A stretch of 64,000 nt of DNA from Mycetocola zhadangensis (GCF_003668565.1 NZ_RCWJ01000002.1:124001-188000); one strand, 5' to 3'. Shown: positions 52,035 through 63,674, numbered from the stretch's first letter. The notes: a model not told the origin generated them from the letters alone. Numbers and translations are program-made.

Positions 52035-52577
52035 TTATACGTCGGCAACCGTGATGCTCTCGATGACGATGTCGTCGAGCGGGCGGTCACGGGCGTCACG
52101 GGGAACCTCAGCAAGCTTGTCGACAACCTTGCGGCTTGCCTCGTCCTCGACAGCACCGAAGATGGTGTGCTTGCCCTGGAGCCAGTTGGTTGCTCCTACT
52201 GTGATGAAAAACTGAGAACCGTTGGTTCCCTTTCCACCGATCGTTCCAGCGTTCGCCATTGCGAGCATGTACGGCTCGTTGAAGTTGAGGTCAGGGTTAA
52301 TCTCGTCGTCGAACTTGTAGCCGGGTCCACCGGTTCCGTTGCCGAGCGGGTCGCCGCCCTGAATCATGAAGCCGGGGATGATGCGGTGGAAGATAACGCC
52401 GTTGTAAAGAGGCGTTCCCTTCTTCGACTCGCCGGTCTTTTCGTCCGTCCAGTCAATGTCGCCTGTCGCGAGGCCCACGAAGTTCTTCACCGTCTTGGGT
52501 GCATGGTCACCGAACAGGTTGACCTTGATTTCTCCGTAGTTGGTGTGAAGGGTGGCGACAGCGGTGTGCTTTGACAT
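52035..52577 (-). CDS. ppiA: Cyclophilin-type peptidyl-prolyl isomerase
   Basis: A 180-residue cytoplasmic cyclophilin. It shows the core residues GVIFHRIIPGFMIQGGDPLGNGTGGPGY, FNEPYMLAMANAGTIGGKGTNGSQFFITVG and LQGKHTIFGAV. The catalytic arginine lies in FHRIIPGFMIQGGD. It catalyses cis-trans isomerisation of prolyl bonds during folding. No signal peptide. It is transcribed in the same direction as the rhomboid gene (24-bp gap) and diverges from the gene at 52683. Confidence 0.93.
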   Translation of the reverse strand: MSKHTAVATLHTNYGEIKVNLFGDHAPKTVKNFVGLATGDIDWTDEKTGESKKGTPLYNGVIFHRIIPGFMIQGGDPLGNGTGGPGYKFDDEINPDLNFNEPYMLAMANAGTIGGKGTNGSQFFITVGATNWLQGKHTIFGAVEDEASRKVVDKLAEVPRDARDRPLDDIVIESITVADV

Positions 52578-52682
52578 GTTCCCAATTCTTACACATCCGC
52601 TGACACTGTCAGGTGGCGTTCAGGCCATTCGGTGGCAAGATGGAGACCTGTCGCGTTTAAACGAGATCAATGGAGGTCAGCG

Positions 52683-53213
52683 GTGAGCCTGTCACGCAAG
52701 CGTAAGAAGGAACTCAAGCGACTCAAGGGAGACGCAAACGACCTGTGGCGTGCCCAGCAGGAGATCCTCGATCACGCCAACCACGTCGCTCGCGAAGCGT
52801 CGAGACAACTGAGTGCTTACGGTCGTGAGCAGGTTGTGCCATCGGTGATCAACACATACGAGCACCGCGTCCAGCCTGTCGTTGAGCGTGGATACGCCGC
52901 ATCCCGCGGCATCGTCGACACGGCGAAGCACAGCCTCGACAAGGCCGTACTCCCCGCGATCGGTGGTGTTGTCGGCTCGGTTCTCTCGATCAGCGACATC
53001 GCCAAGGACACTCGTGTTCGCTCGGCACTTGAGCGTCTGCAGCACGCCACGCAGCCGGCACCCAAGAAGAAGACGTCGAGTGCCGGCAACGTCATTGCCG
53101 TCGGCGTCGGCGTCCTCGCCGCTGCGGGCGTCGCATATGCCGTCTGGCAGACGTTCCGCGCCGACGACGAACTGTGGGTTGCTGACGAAGAGCCGGCGCT
53201 GCCGAACCTCTAA
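52683..53213 (+). CDS. Hypothetical basic membrane-tethered protein
   Basis: A 176-residue protein starting at a GTG (VSLSRKRKKELKRLKG) with GGAGG upstream. The frame is open from 52632, but the extra part precedes the ribosome-binding site. The N-terminal half is helical and charged (DLWRAQQEILDHANHVAREAS), the middle has SLDKAVLPAIGGVVGSVLSI, and the C-terminus has one span (AGNVIAVGVGVLAAAGVAYAVW) plus an acidic tail. Function unknown. Similar genes next to ppiA are, to my knowledge, common in Microbacteriaceae. A strong terminator follows. Confidence 0.75.
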   Translation: MSLSRKRKKELKRLKGDANDLWRAQQEILDHANHVAREASRQLSAYGREQVVPSVINTYEHRVQPVVERGYAASRGIVDTAKHSLDKAVLPAIGGVVGSVLSISDIAKDTRVRSALERLQHATQPAPKKKTSSAGNVIAVGVGVLAAAGVAYAVWQTFRADDELWVADEEPALPNL

Positions 53214-53227
53214 GCGTTGAAGAAGTG

Positions 53228-53262
53228 AATGGCCGGTCCCAAACGGGGCCGGCCATTTTTTC
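53228..53262 (+). terminator. Intrinsic terminator
   Basis: The stem AATGGCCGG.CCC/GGG.CCGGCCATT with an AAAC loop is followed by six T, 15 bp after the stop of the gene at 52683. Confidence 0.88.
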
Positions 53263-53342
53263 GTTAAGCGGTCTCGGTGGCAGTTCAGCGCGCCGCCAGG
53301 CGCACCCGAGCCGGTGACTCTGAGTCGATCCTCGCTCGAGCC

Positions 53343-53792
53343 CTAGCTGTGACCGTTGCCCGCTTGGGTCTGCGGGTTCTCAAGCATGTCCAGGGCGACG
53401 GCCACGAGTCCGACGGTGTCCAATTCAGAAAGAGAAGCGAGCGGATGCCACGCGGCCATGTCGGTAGATCCGCCACGTTCGTCAGTTAGCTCACCTCCGG
53501 TCACCTGAGCGCGATAGACGATCCGCAAAGCGTGAAGGGGTACAACCGCTGAGGGATCGAGCCTTTGCTCGGCCGGAACCACGTAGGAGTGGATCCCAAG
53601 GAGATTGTCGAGCTTCGCGGTGTAGCCGGTCTCCTCAAGGATCTCGCGCACTGCGGCATCGGCGGGGTCTTCGCCGGGGTCGATTCCACCGCCGGGAAGG
53701 GTCCACCCGCTGCGCCCTCCCTCGTTCCAGTGAGCAAGAAGAATGTCGTCGTCTTTGATGACGACGCCGTAGGCAGCCACGCGGATATCCAT
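53343..53792 (-). CDS. NUDIX hydrolase
   Basis: A 149-residue NUDIX-family pyrophosphohydrolase. The NUDIX box is complete: GGGIDPGEDPADAAVREILEETGY. The preceding IKDDDILLAHWNEGGRSGWTLP is typical of MutT-like proteins. The ATG at 53792 (MDIRVAAYG) begins the conserved domain; the frame is open to 53894, but the extra 34 residues look non-coding. The substrate (a nucleoside diphosphate derivative) is not identifiable. A DnaA-box-like region lies upstream. Confidence 0.9.
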   Translation of the reverse strand: MDIRVAAYGVVIKDDDILLAHWNEGGRSGWTLPGGGIDPGEDPADAAVREILEETGYTAKLDNLLGIHSYVVPAEQRLDPSAVVPLHALRIVYRAQVTGGELTDERGGSTDMAAWHPLASLSELDTVGLVAVALDMLENPQTQAGNGHS

Positions 53793-53923
53793 TGGCCCAA
53801 TGTACAGATGCGCCAGCCCGTCAGTGAACCTTCGGGCTAACCGCCCTTCCGCGGTGATGTTCGAATGATTGACGCTCAAGTGTGAATAACTCACAGGGCG
53901 TTAATCGGGAATCATCTGGGAAT

Positions 53924-53970
53924 CCATCCACAGCTGTGGAAAGCGCTGTGGATAACTACACGCACGTAAT
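53924..53970. promoter_or_regulatory. DnaA-box-like element with palindrome
   Basis: One exact box (TGTGGATAA, 53947-53955) sits beside the palindrome TCCACAGCTGTGGA (53927-53940) and two weaker boxes. The stretch GGATAACTACAC....GTAATT resembles the module at 50714-50735. The rest of the gap 53793-54192 shows no gene. Confidence 0.6.
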
Positions 53971-54192
53971 TCGCATCCAAATCCCACGCTGCACCGATGG
54001 AATCGAATCTTAATTCGGAGTCGCTGTCGGCGCAGTTGCTAATCCAGCCGCCGTGCCTGCCACCCTTCGTGGTTGGGGGATCTGGCCACAATGGCCGGCG
54101 AGCGTGTGCGGGGACCCGGGCCACCGCCCGAGGAGGAATGTGGCACCGAGGATGGTTCATCCCGGGAGGCTGGGGCTTTCAGTCGTGGGCGT

Positions 54193-54615
54193 CTACGACG
54201 GGAGGAAGATCAGGTTGTCTGAAATGCGAACCCAACCGTCCTGGATCGCGGAATCCGGAATCCGTGAGGGGGCATGCTTCAATTTCCCGAATGGGTATCC
54301 ACTCGCGGAGTTTGGGCCGGAACACCCACCAACGGCACCGTCCGGAACGTCGGCTCCTGAGACGAGGATGCAGATGCCGTCTTTGATCTCATCACCCTTA
54401 GGCAGAGCGAGGTAGAACGACCGGCCGTCCAACTCACCGACGAGACGCACGGAGCCCGACTCTGAAATCTTGGAGTAGTCCTCCCGGAACAGATCAGCGT
54501 TTGTCTGTGGTCGGTCAAGCTCGGTGTACGCCGGACCCGTTGTCGCGGTGCACCCGGTCGCGAGCAGAGCGACAGTCGTGAGAACTCCGATGCACCACGG
54601 TTTTGACCAGACCAC
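54193..54615 (-). CDS. Hypothetical lipoprotein
   Basis: A 140-residue exported lipoprotein from the GTG at 54615, with AAGGAG 4 nt upstream. The signal peptide ends in lipobox LATGC (Cys22). The mature domain has beta-rich segments (SGSVRLVGELDGRSFYLAL, GICILVSGADVPDG) and ends with WVRISDNLIFLPS. The frame is open to 54837, but the upstream part is arginine-rich and precedes the ribosome-binding site. No family recognised. Confidence 0.65.
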   Translation of the reverse strand: MVWSKPWCIGVLTTVALLATGCTATTGPAYTELDRPQTNADLFREDYSKISESGSVRLVGELDGRSFYLALPKGDEIKDGICILVSGADVPDGAVGGCSGPNSASGYPFGKLKHAPSRIPDSAIQDGWVRISDNLIFLPS

Positions 54616-55424
54616 GCAGCTCCTTCGTTTGCCGCGAGAATAGCGGTGCAACCGCGTCCCGGTCGATACCCCCGAGAAGGTCATCGCGCAGAACACTCGG
54701 GACGGGCTGCAACGACTACGCCGAGACGTACTCCGCGAGCGAGCCGGTGTTCGCACAGGATTCGTACGGGAGGCCCTACGCTCGCTTCTAAGGCCGCGTG
54801 AGGCCAGTGCGGCCCCTGCCGCTTCGCCGCTGCCCAAGACGCCCTAAGCAAGCCCCAGGGCGCTGAGCGAGCCGTGAGGCGCTGAGAGTAACCTGCTTGC
54901 GTCCCTTTCCGGCTCGACGGAACACACAGTCGAGCACCCGCCGCCGGAACAGGTGGCCGCAAGCGGTCTGTGCCGAGGCAGTGTGTGAAGCGGTCTCAAT
55001 CTTTGAGCCGAACCCGTTTGTCTCGCAGAACCGACTGAGGTCGGACGCACGGTGCGATGGCGTCGGCGAGCCGTACCTGCACAGACCTCGAAATGACGAC
55101 CCTGCCGTGTCTTTCCACAGTGTTAACAACGCTGTTAAGAACTATCCACACTGTTAATAAGGCTGTTAACAACTCCTGACCCGGAATTTTTTGCGACCGG
55201 GATAGTGGATCGTCTTCCGCTCCGATCCTGACCCCAGAACCTCGACCTCAGTCCGCACGCCGCTTAACACCACGAGACGCACTCCGCCGCGCGGGTCCTG
55301 GGCATCGTGAGCCAGCTGACAGGGGCACACCACAGCCGGCGGCCACAGACGACCGTACAGTCTCGGCTCAGAGGGAACCGGACCTGACACCCATGCAGTG
55401 CATGACGACATTCAGAAAATCGAA
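54616..55424. other. Long intergenic region with DnaA-box-like repeats
   Basis: 809 bp with no supportable gene. Frames on both strands have biased, low-information translations and no ribosome-binding sites. From 55111 to 55194 there is an AT-rich block: a unit TCCACAGTGTTAAC...GTTAAGAACT is followed directly by a related unit TCCACACTGTTAAT...GTTAACAACT, each beginning with an imperfect DnaA box (CTTTCCACA and CTATCCACA). Confidence 0.5.
55145..55194 (+). repeat. Dispersed AT-rich repeat, copy B
   Basis: Matches 50737-50786 over about 50 bp (TCCACACTGTTAAT.AGG.TGTTAA.AACTC..GACCCGGA.TTTT). A related half-copy precedes it from 55114. Confidence 0.7.
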
Positions 55425-55450
55425 AGGCCACTTCCTCAAGGAAATGGCCT
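55425..55450 (-). terminator. Terminator of the tRNA-Ile/tRNA-Ala transcript
   Basis: The stem AGGCCA.TTCC/GGAA.TGGCCT with one internal mismatch and a 4-nt loop is followed on the minus strand by TTCGATTTT. Confidence 0.75.
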
Positions 55451-55513
55451 CAGAACCGGAACTTATCCAGTTCTCCGTTTAGCGATTCTTCTGACTTCGT
55501 CAGAGTCAAACTG

Positions 55514-55586
55514 TGGAGCCTAGGGGAATCGAACCCCTGACCTCCTGCTTGCAAAGCAGGCGCTCTACCAATTGAGCTAAGGCCCC
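55514..55586 (-). tRNA. tRNA-Ala (anticodon TGC)
   Basis: The 73-nt minus-strand cloverleaf has acceptor GGGGCCT/AGGCTCC (one G-T pair) with discriminator A, D-arm TTAGCTCAATTGGTAGAGC, anticodon stem CCTGC/GCAGG with loop TTTGCAA, and T-arm GGGTTCGATTCCC. It lies 37 bp after tRNA-Ile on the same transcript. Confidence 0.96.
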
Positions 55587-55623
55587 ATTTTGTGGGAGAA
55601 ACTTATTAAATTTGTCTCCCGAG

Positions 55624-55697
55624 TGGGGATACCAGGACTTGAACCTGGGACCTCTTCGTTATCAGCGAAGCGCTCTAACCGCCTGAGCTATATCCCC
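55624..55697 (-). tRNA. tRNA-Ile (anticodon GAT)
   Basis: The 74-nt minus-strand cloverleaf has acceptor GGGGATA/TATCCCC with discriminator A, D-arm TAGCTCAGGCGGTTAGAGC, anticodon stem CTTCG/CGAAG with loop CTGATAA, and T-arm AGGTTCAAGTCCT. Ile and Ala tRNAs downstream of gyrA and the DUF3566 gene are the usual actinobacterial arrangement. Confidence 0.96.
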
Positions 55698-55775
55698 GTT
55701 TGGGCAGGTTCGAGACTACCGGAGATCTGCCGATTTTTATAATCGAGCGGCTTTCGCCGCACGACTATGGATGAA

Positions 55776-56180
55776 CTAGTTGTTTGTGAACCCGACGAGG
55801 AGCCCGCCGGTGATCTTCACGCTGAGGTTGTACAGCGCAGCCGAAAGCGCACCAAGTGCCGTCACAACGATGAGGTCGAGGATCGCGACCACAACCGCAA
55901 AGCCCATAACGCGGCCGAGGTTGAAGATCGCAGTGAGGTCATCGCCTACTCCAGCGACGTCCTTGTACAGTCCGTTGATGTTGGCGAAGATTCCGGTGGT
56001 CTCCAGAACCGTGTAGACCAGGAAGAACACGACGACGGTGATCACTGCGAGAGCGATCGAAACCAGGAAGGACAGCTTGACCGCAGACCAGAAGTCAACG
56101 TAGACAAGCTTGAGCCGCACCTGCTTTGTTGTCGTGCGTTTGGTCGACTTTTTCGCCAGCTTCTCAGCAACGCTACTCAT
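55776..56180 (-). CDS. DUF3566 membrane protein
   Basis: A 134-residue protein with a basic leader (KLAKKSTKRTTTKQVRLKL) and two or three spans (SFLVSIALAVITVVVFFLVY, MGFAVVVAILDLIVVTALGAL), ending with YNLSVKITGGLLVGFTNN. The DUF3566 pattern VYVDFWSAVKLSF and ITGGL is clear. It starts 2 bp after the gyrA stop, so it is co-transcribed with gyrBA. Its function is not established. Confidence 0.92.
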   Translation of the reverse strand: MSSVAEKLAKKSTKRTTTKQVRLKLVYVDFWSAVKLSFLVSIALAVITVVVFFLVYTVLETTGIFANINGLYKDVAGVGDDLTAIFNLGRVMGFAVVVAILDLIVVTALGALSAALYNLSVKITGGLLVGFTNN

Positions 56181-56182
56181 GC

Positions 56183-58768
56183 TTACTCTTTCTGCTCAGA
56201 TTCGCTCTCGGCTGCTGCGATGGTGTCTGCATCCGCGTCGGCGACAAGATTACGGTCACTGTTCCTGGCCAGGGCGATAATACGGTCGTCGTCTGCGAAT
56301 CGTGCAAATACGACACCCATTGTGTCCCTGCCCTTGGCCGGAACTTCGGCCACGGCAGACCTTACCACCTTGCCGCTGGCAAGAACCACAAGGACCTCGT
56401 CCTCCTCGCCGACGATCAAAGCACCGGAGAGATGACCGCGGTCTTCGTTGTATTTGCCGACCTTGATGCCGAGTCCGCCACGGTTCTGCAGGCGGTACTG
56501 CTCGATCGAGGTGCGCTTCGCGTAGCCACCCTCGGTCGCAATAAACACGTATGCGTCCGACTCCGGTTCCGCGGGAAGCACAGATGCAGACAACAGCTCG
56601 TCGTCTTCCCGGAAGTGCATTCCGATGACTCCGGACGTCGAGCGCCCCATTGGGCGAAGCGCTTCGTCACTCGCCGTGAATCGGATCGACATTCCGTGGC
56701 GCGAGACCAGGAAGATGTCGCTGTCGTTCTCGACGAGCAGAGCACCCACGAGTTCGTCACCCTCGCGCAGGTTGATGGCGATGATGCCGCCTGTGCGGTT
56801 GGTGTCGTATTCGCTCAGAGCCGTCTTCTTTACCAGGCCGTCGCGGGTTGCGAGCACGAGGTAGGTGGCCACGGCGTAGTCGCGGATGTCGAGAATCTCA
56901 GCGATCTCTTCATCAGGCTGCATGGCGAGCAGGTTGGCGACGTGCTGGCCCTTGGCGTCACGCCCGGCTTCCTGCACCTCGTAGGCCTTGGCGCGATACA
57001 CGCGACCCTTGTTCGTGAAGAACAGCAGCCAGTGGTGTGTCGTCGTGACGAAGAAGTGATCGACGACGTCGTCGGCGCGGAGCTGAGCGCCCTTGACTCC
57101 CTTACCGCCGCGGTGCTGCTGGCGGTAGTTGTCGCTGCGCGTGCGCTTGATGTATCCGCCGCGCGTAACGGAAATGACCATCTCTTCCTCGGGGATGAGG
57201 TCTTCGATGGACATATCGCCGTCGTACCCGAACATGATCTCGGTGCGACGGTCGTCACCGTACTTTTCGACGATTTCCGTCAGCTCTTCGCTCACGATGG
57301 TGCGCTGGCGCTGCGGGTCGGCAAGGATTGCCTTGTACTCGGTGATCTCGAGCTCGATCTCGTCGTGCTCGTCGATGATCTTCTGGCGCTCAAGGGCCGC
57401 CAGTCGTCGCAACTGCATGTCGAGGATCGCACGCGCCTGGAGCTCGTCAATGTCGAGCAGGTCGATGAGTCCGTCGCGAGCATCCTCAACGGTCTTGGAT
57501 CGGCGGATGAGCGCGATGACCTCGTCGAGCGCGTCGAGCGCCTTGAGGTAACCGCGCAGGATGTGAGCCCGCTCCTCGGCCTTGGCCAGACGGTGCTTGG
57601 TGCGACGCACGATGACATCGATCTGGTGCGCGGTCCACGCGGTAATGAAGCCATCAATCGCGAGGGTCCGCGGAATGCCATCAACGATCGCCAGCATGTT
57701 GGCGCCGAAGTTCTCCTGCAGCTGCGTGTGCTTGTAAAGGTTGTTCAGAACGACCTTGGCGACGGCATCGCGCTTGAGCACGATGACCAGGCGCTGCCCG
57801 GTTCGACCAGACGTCTCATCGCGGATGTCGGCGATGCCGGAGATCTTGCCGTCTTTAACCATGTCGGCGATCTTGATTGCAAGGTTGTCCGGGTTGACCT
57901 GGTAAGGAAGCTCGGTGACGACGAGGCAGGTGCGACCCTGAATCTCCTCTACGTTGACAACAGCGCGCATGGTGATCGAACCGCGACCGGTGCTGTACGC
58001 GTCGTGAATGCCCTTGGTTCCGAGGATTTGCGCCCCGGTCGGGAAGTCAGGACCCTTGATGCGCTGCATCAGAGCTTCGAGAAGTTCCTCGCGCGGCGCA
58101 TCCGGGTTCGCAAGGTGCCAGAGAGCACCCTCTGAAACCTCACGAAGGTTGTGCGGCGGGATGTTGGTGGCCATACCAACCGCGATACCGACGGAGCCGT
58201 TGACGAGCAGGTTCGGGAACCGGGCGGGAAGAACCGCCGGCTCCTGCGTGCGACCGTCGTAGTTGTCCTGGAAGTTGACGGTGTCTTCGTCAATGTCCCG
58301 GACCATCTCCATGGCAAGTGGCGCCATTTTGGTTTCGGTGTACCGCGGAGCCGCGGCGCCATCGTTTCCGGGAGAACCGAAGTTACCCTGACCGAGAGCG
58401 AGCGGGTAACGCAGGCTCCATGGCTGGACCAGGCGAACAAGCGCGTCATAGATAGCCGAGTCACCGTGCGGGTGGAACTGGCCCATGACGTCACCGACGA
58501 CGCGCGCGCACTTCGAGAACGCCTTGTCTGGGCGGTATCCGCCGTCATACATGGCGTAGATCACACGACGGTGCACGGGCTTCATGCCATCGCGCACCTC
58601 AGGGAGCGCACGACCCACGATGACGCTCATGGCGTAGTCAAGATACGAGCGCTGCATCTCGAGCTGAAGGTCGACCTGGTCGATGCGACCGTGCACGCCG
58701 TGGTCGATGGGCACTACAGCCGCCGTGGTCTCAGCGCTGTCGTCGCTGTTGTTCGTTTCGTCTGCCAT
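56183..58768 (-). CDS. gyrA: DNA gyrase subunit A
   Basis: An 861-residue gyrase A subunit that breaks and rejoins DNA during supercoiling. The active-site tyrosine lies in [11 protein letters not shown]. The quinolone region reads [20 protein letters not shown], with Ser and Asp at the two positions that most often mutate in resistance, so it looks wild type. The C-terminal propeller includes the GyrA-box [10 protein letters not shown]. It starts 85 bp downstream of gyrB on the same strand. Confidence 0.98.
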   Translation of the reverse strand: MADETNNSDDSAETTAAVVPIDHGVHGRIDQVDLQLEMQRSYLDYAMSVIVGRALPEVRDGMKPVHRRVIYAMYDGGYRPDKAFSKCARVVGDVMGQFHPHGDSAIYDALVRLVQPWSLRYPLALGQGNFGSPGNDGAAAPRYTETKMAPLAMEMVRDIDEDTVNFQDNYDGRTQEPAVLPARFPNLLVNGSVGIAVGMATNIPPHNLREVSEGALWHLANPDAPREELLEALMQRIKGPDFPTGAQILGTKGIHDAYSTGRGSITMRAVVNVEEIQGRTCLVVTELPYQVNPDNLAIKIADMVKDGKISGIADIRDETSGRTGQRLVIVLKRDAVAKVVLNNLYKHTQLQENFGANMLAIVDGIPRTLAIDGFITAWTAHQIDVIVRRTKHRLAKAEERAHILRGYLKALDALDEVIALIRRSKTVEDARDGLIDLLDIDELQARAILDMQLRRLAALERQKIIDEHDEIELEITEYKAILADPQRQRTIVSEELTEIVEKYGDDRRTEIMFGYDGDMSIEDLIPEEEMVISVTRGGYIKRTRSDNYRQQHRGGKGVKGAQLRADDVVDHFFVTTTHHWLLFFTNKGRVYRAKAYEVQEAGRDAKGQHVANLLAMQPDEEIAEILDIRDYAVATYLVLATRDGLVKKTALSEYDTNRTGGIIAINLREGDELVGALLVENDSDIFLVSRHGMSIRFTASDEALRPMGRSTSGVIGMHFREDDELLSASVLPAEPESDAYVFIATEGGYAKRTSIEQYRLQNRGGLGIKVGKYNEDRGHLSGALIVGEEDEVLVVLASGKVVRSAVAEVPAKGRDTMGVVFARFADDDRIIALARNSDRNLVADADADTIAAAESESEQKE

Positions 58769-58853
58769 CAGTCTTCTCTACTTGTTCAGTCGGCGTTTCT
58801 CGATGCGTGCCGCGTACCTCCGCGACCCGCTGATCTGGCTGAGTTCAGCCCGA

Positions 58854-60866
<2,013 letters not shown>

Positions 60867-60982
60867 TTAGGCTCCAAACCGTGTTCTTGCTCGACATCTA
60901 ATTCTATCAAGAACTGCTCGGGTTCGGGGCAGAATCGCCCGTTTGAGCGGGTTTTATCGGTCAGGCGACCTGATTTGTCTGG

Positions 60983-61483
60983 TTATCCGTAGGTATCGCG
61001 TACGCCACGCCCCTGAACCGATCTGGGGCCACGTTTGAAGGAAGGGACGTTGGGCCCTAGAAAACGGATGCTTTCAATGCCGGCTTGGGGGTACCGCACG
61101 GCAATGTGCGTCATGATGTCGACCCGCATGAGTCGCAGCTGTGTCGCCCACGCGGTCGACTCGCACTGCACAGTGAGCACTCCGTTGTCGATTCCGACCG
61201 GCGTCGAGTGGTTGGCCGTCTCCTCGCCAGCAAGCGAGGTCCAGTTGGCGACCAGCTCGGACTGGGCGAGCGGAGAATCCCAGCCCAGCTGGTTGGTCAG
61301 AGCCCCGACGATGTCGCCGAGACCCTTCGGATCACGGCCGGCGCCAAAAGGCACACTGTCTGCCGGATCGATTCGACTCTTCCGCTTCGACTTCGCGTAG
61401 TGCTTGTGACCGCCGAACAGTTCCTTGAATCGCACGTACACACGGGCCGCCTCAGTGCCGCGTTCGAATTCCGCCTCAGCCAT
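60983..61483 (-). CDS. DUF721 / DciA-like protein
   Basis: A 166-residue protein from the ATG at 61483 (MAEAEFERG), overlapping the end of recF by 8 bp; the frame is open upstream but only within recF. The DUF721 core is visible: LVANWTSLAGEETANHSTPVGIDNGVLTVQCESTAWATQLRLM. DciA-like proteins load the replicative helicase in bacteria without DnaC, and actinobacterial homologues sit in this dnaA-dnaN-recF-gyr cluster. The N-terminal region is basic (HKHYAKSKRKSR). Confidence 0.88.
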   Translation of the reverse strand: MAEAEFERGTEAARVYVRFKELFGGHKHYAKSKRKSRIDPADSVPFGAGRDPKGLGDIVGALTNQLGWDSPLAQSELVANWTSLAGEETANHSTPVGIDNGVLTVQCESTAWATQLRLMRVDIMTHIAVRYPQAGIESIRFLGPNVPSFKRGPRSVQGRGVRDTYG

Positions 61484-62681
61484 GAGCTTCCGCCTTATCG
61501 CCGACGATCGCCGCGGTTTCAGCTGCAGGCAGAATCCGACCAGCCTCGATGTGCACGGTGTGAGCGGCAAGAGCCTCAGGCACATCTGCGAGAACGGCGG
61601 CGGTGATCAACACCTGCTCGAACGACGAAACAGCGGCCGCAAGCCGGGCCCGGCGGTGCGCATCCAGCTCGGCAAAGACGTCGTCGAGAATCAGCACCGG
61701 GTCACCAAGGCTCGAATCCTGACGCAACAATTCAGCGGATGCCAATTTCAACGCAAGAGCGAATGACCACGACTCCCCGTGGCTGGCATAACCCTTCACT
61801 GGCAACGAGTTGAGCTCGAACAGAATGTCATCGCGGTGAGGCCCGACCAGGGTGAGACCCCGTTCGATCTCGCTTTTCCGCCGCGCAGCCAGGGCGCTGC
61901 GAAAGCGGTCAGCCGTCGACAGATCTGACGGAACAACCGGCCCCGCTGCCGACTCGGACGCCCCGTTGTCTTCAGCATCAACGCCATCAATGGAGAGCAC
62001 GGGAGTCAGCGATGGGCCGTGATCGTCGCCGACCACTGAGGCGTACGCGTCGCGAATCGGCTGGGAGAGCGCGTGAACGAGCCGCACCCGCTCATCGATG
62101 ATTTCGCTCCCGAAGACCACGAGCCTGTCGTCCCAGATCTCCAGAGTTGTGAGCTGGTTCGCCTTGAGACCGGACGTTCTTGCCGATTTCAGGAGCGAGT
62201 TGCGCTGTTTCAGGGTGCGCTCATAATCACCCATGACACCGGCGAGGCGCGGGGTGTGAAGGATCAGAAGCTGGTCAAAGAATCGGCGACGAGCCGAGGG
62301 ATCCCCACGGACGATGCCGAGGTCTTCGGGAGCGAACAGCACGCTCGAGAAATATCTCGGCAGTTCTCGTGGCTTGATCTGGCCCCGATTCACCTGGGCC
62401 CGGTTCGCTCCGCTGCGATTGATCTGCACTTCGGCAAGCAGGTCACGGCCGTTGTGCTGGAGACGCGCTCGAATCACCGCGGCGTCAGCTCCCGCACGGA
62501 TCAAGGCCTGATCGCTCGAAACGCGGTGCGAGCCGAGGGTGGAGAGATACCCCAGCGCCTCAACCAGATTGGTTTTTCCCTGGCCGTTGCGGCCGACAAA
62601 CAGGTTGGCCCCTGGTGCGAATGTCACGTCGGCGACCGCGTAATTGCGGTATTCGCTGAGGTTGAGGTGGGTGACAATCAC
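61476..62681 (-). CDS. recF: DNA replication/repair protein RecF
   Basis: A 401-residue SMC-like ATPase. Walker A is GRNGQGKTNLVEA, the family start is MIVTHLNLSEYRNY, the signature region is PVKGYASHGESWSFALALKLA, and Walker B is PVLILDDVFAELDAHR. It loads RecA at gaps together with RecOR. An insert of about 30 residues around VLSIDGVDAEDNGASESAAG is a variable loop. It overlaps the DUF721 gene by 8 bp. Confidence 0.97.
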   Translation of the reverse strand: MIVTHLNLSEYRNYAVADVTFAPGANLFVGRNGQGKTNLVEALGYLSTLGSHRVSSDQALIRAGADAAVIRARLQHNGRDLLAEVQINRSGANRAQVNRGQIKPRELPRYFSSVLFAPEDLGIVRGDPSARRRFFDQLLILHTPRLAGVMGDYERTLKQRNSLLKSARTSGLKANQLTTLEIWDDRLVVFGSEIIDERVRLVHALSQPIRDAYASVVGDDHGPSLTPVLSIDGVDAEDNGASESAAGPVVPSDLSTADRFRSALAARRKSEIERGLTLVGPHRDDILFELNSLPVKGYASHGESWSFALALKLASAELLRQDSSLGDPVLILDDVFAELDAHRRARLAAAVSSFEQVLITAAVLADVPEALAAHTVHIEAGRILPAAETAAIVGDKAEAHG

Positions 62682-62713
62682 TCAGACAGGCTACCCGTCA
62701 ACCACTGACGCGA

Positions 62714-63604
62714 CTATTCCTCCGACTTCTTCACTGCGTGGCCACCGAATTGGTTGCGCAGTGCAGCCACAGCCTTCATCGCGGGAGATTCGTCCTGTCG
62801 AGACACAAACCTGGCGAAAATCGACGCTGAAATCGTCGGTACCGGAACGGCGTTCGCGACAGCTTCCTCAATCGTCCACCGGCCTTCGCCGGAATCCTCC
62901 ACGTACCCGTCGATTTCCGAGAGGTCGTCGTCTTCGTCCAGCGCGCGCACGAGAAGTTCGAGCAGCCAGGACCGAACGACGGTGCCGCGCTGCCAGGCCT
63001 TGAACGTGCCAGGGACGTCGCGGATGATGTCTTCGCGCTTCTCGAGGAGTTCGAATCCTTCGGCGTACGCCTGCATGAGGGCGTATTCGATGCCGTTGTG
63101 CACCATCTTCGCATAGTGACCAGCACCGACCTCGCCGACGTGAACGAAACCTTCTTCGCGCGGACCTTCCGGGCGGAGGGCGTCGAAGATAGGCATGACG
63201 CGCTCGACCTGCGCGACCGAGCCGCCGACCATCAAACCGTAGCCGTTCTCCAGGCCCCACACTCCACCGGAAACACCGGCGTCAATGTAGTCAATACCCT
63301 TCGCCGAGAGCAGCTCGGCATGCTTGAAGTCCTCGGTGAACCGGCTGTTCCCACCATCGATGACGAGGTCGCCCGCGCTGAGCAGCTCGTTGAGCTCGCC
63401 GATCACGTCATCGGTGATTTTTCCGGCCGGCACCATGACCCATACAGTCCGCGGCGCTGGAAGTGCTGCGATCATTTCTTCGACTGTCGCAACGTCCGTG
63501 ACATCCGGATTTCGATCAAAACCCGTCACCTCGATACCTGCGGCGCGCAGTCTGGTGCGCATGTTGCCGCCCATTTTGCCGAGTCCGATGAGGCCAATGT
63601 GCAT
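62714..63604 (-). CDS. gnd: 6-phosphogluconate dehydrogenase (decarboxylating, short form)
   Basis: A 296-residue enzyme of the short YqeC/Gnd type that oxidises 6-phosphogluconate to ribulose-5-phosphate and CO2. The NAD(P) motif is IGLIGLGKMGGNM, the substrate motif is DLVIDGGNSRF, with DAGVSGGVWGLENGYGLMVGG and the catalytic lysine region HYAKMVHNGIEYALMQ. AAAGGG lies 6 nt before the ATG at 63604 (MHIGLIG); an ATG two codons earlier is also possible. Its place between dnaN and recF is typical of actinobacteria. Confidence 0.95.
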   Translation of the reverse strand: MHIGLIGLGKMGGNMRTRLRAAGIEVTGFDRNPDVTDVATVEEMIAALPAPRTVWVMVPAGKITDDVIGELNELLSAGDLVIDGGNSRFTEDFKHAELLSAKGIDYIDAGVSGGVWGLENGYGLMVGGSVAQVERVMPIFDALRPEGPREEGFVHVGEVGAGHYAKMVHNGIEYALMQAYAEGFELLEKREDIIRDVPGTFKAWQRGTVVRSWLLELLVRALDEDDDLSEIDGYVEDSGEGRWTIEEAVANAVPVPTISASIFARFVSRQDESPAMKAVAALRNQFGGHAVKKSEE

Positions 63605-63674
63605 GGTCATCCCTTTCGTGAAGCGATGCGGCGCGGGTTGGGCGGAGGCATCCGTGATTGTGTCGTGACCGGTC

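Noticed and set aside
55166-55411. 81-codon minus-strand frame
   Set aside because: It overlaps the repeat block at its end, with composition unlike a protein and no start signal.
56126-58135. 669-codon open frame on the plus strand
   Set aside because: It is antisense to gyrA; the high-GC codon pattern of gyrA opens the opposite strand. The translation shows no motif, while gyrA is unmistakable.
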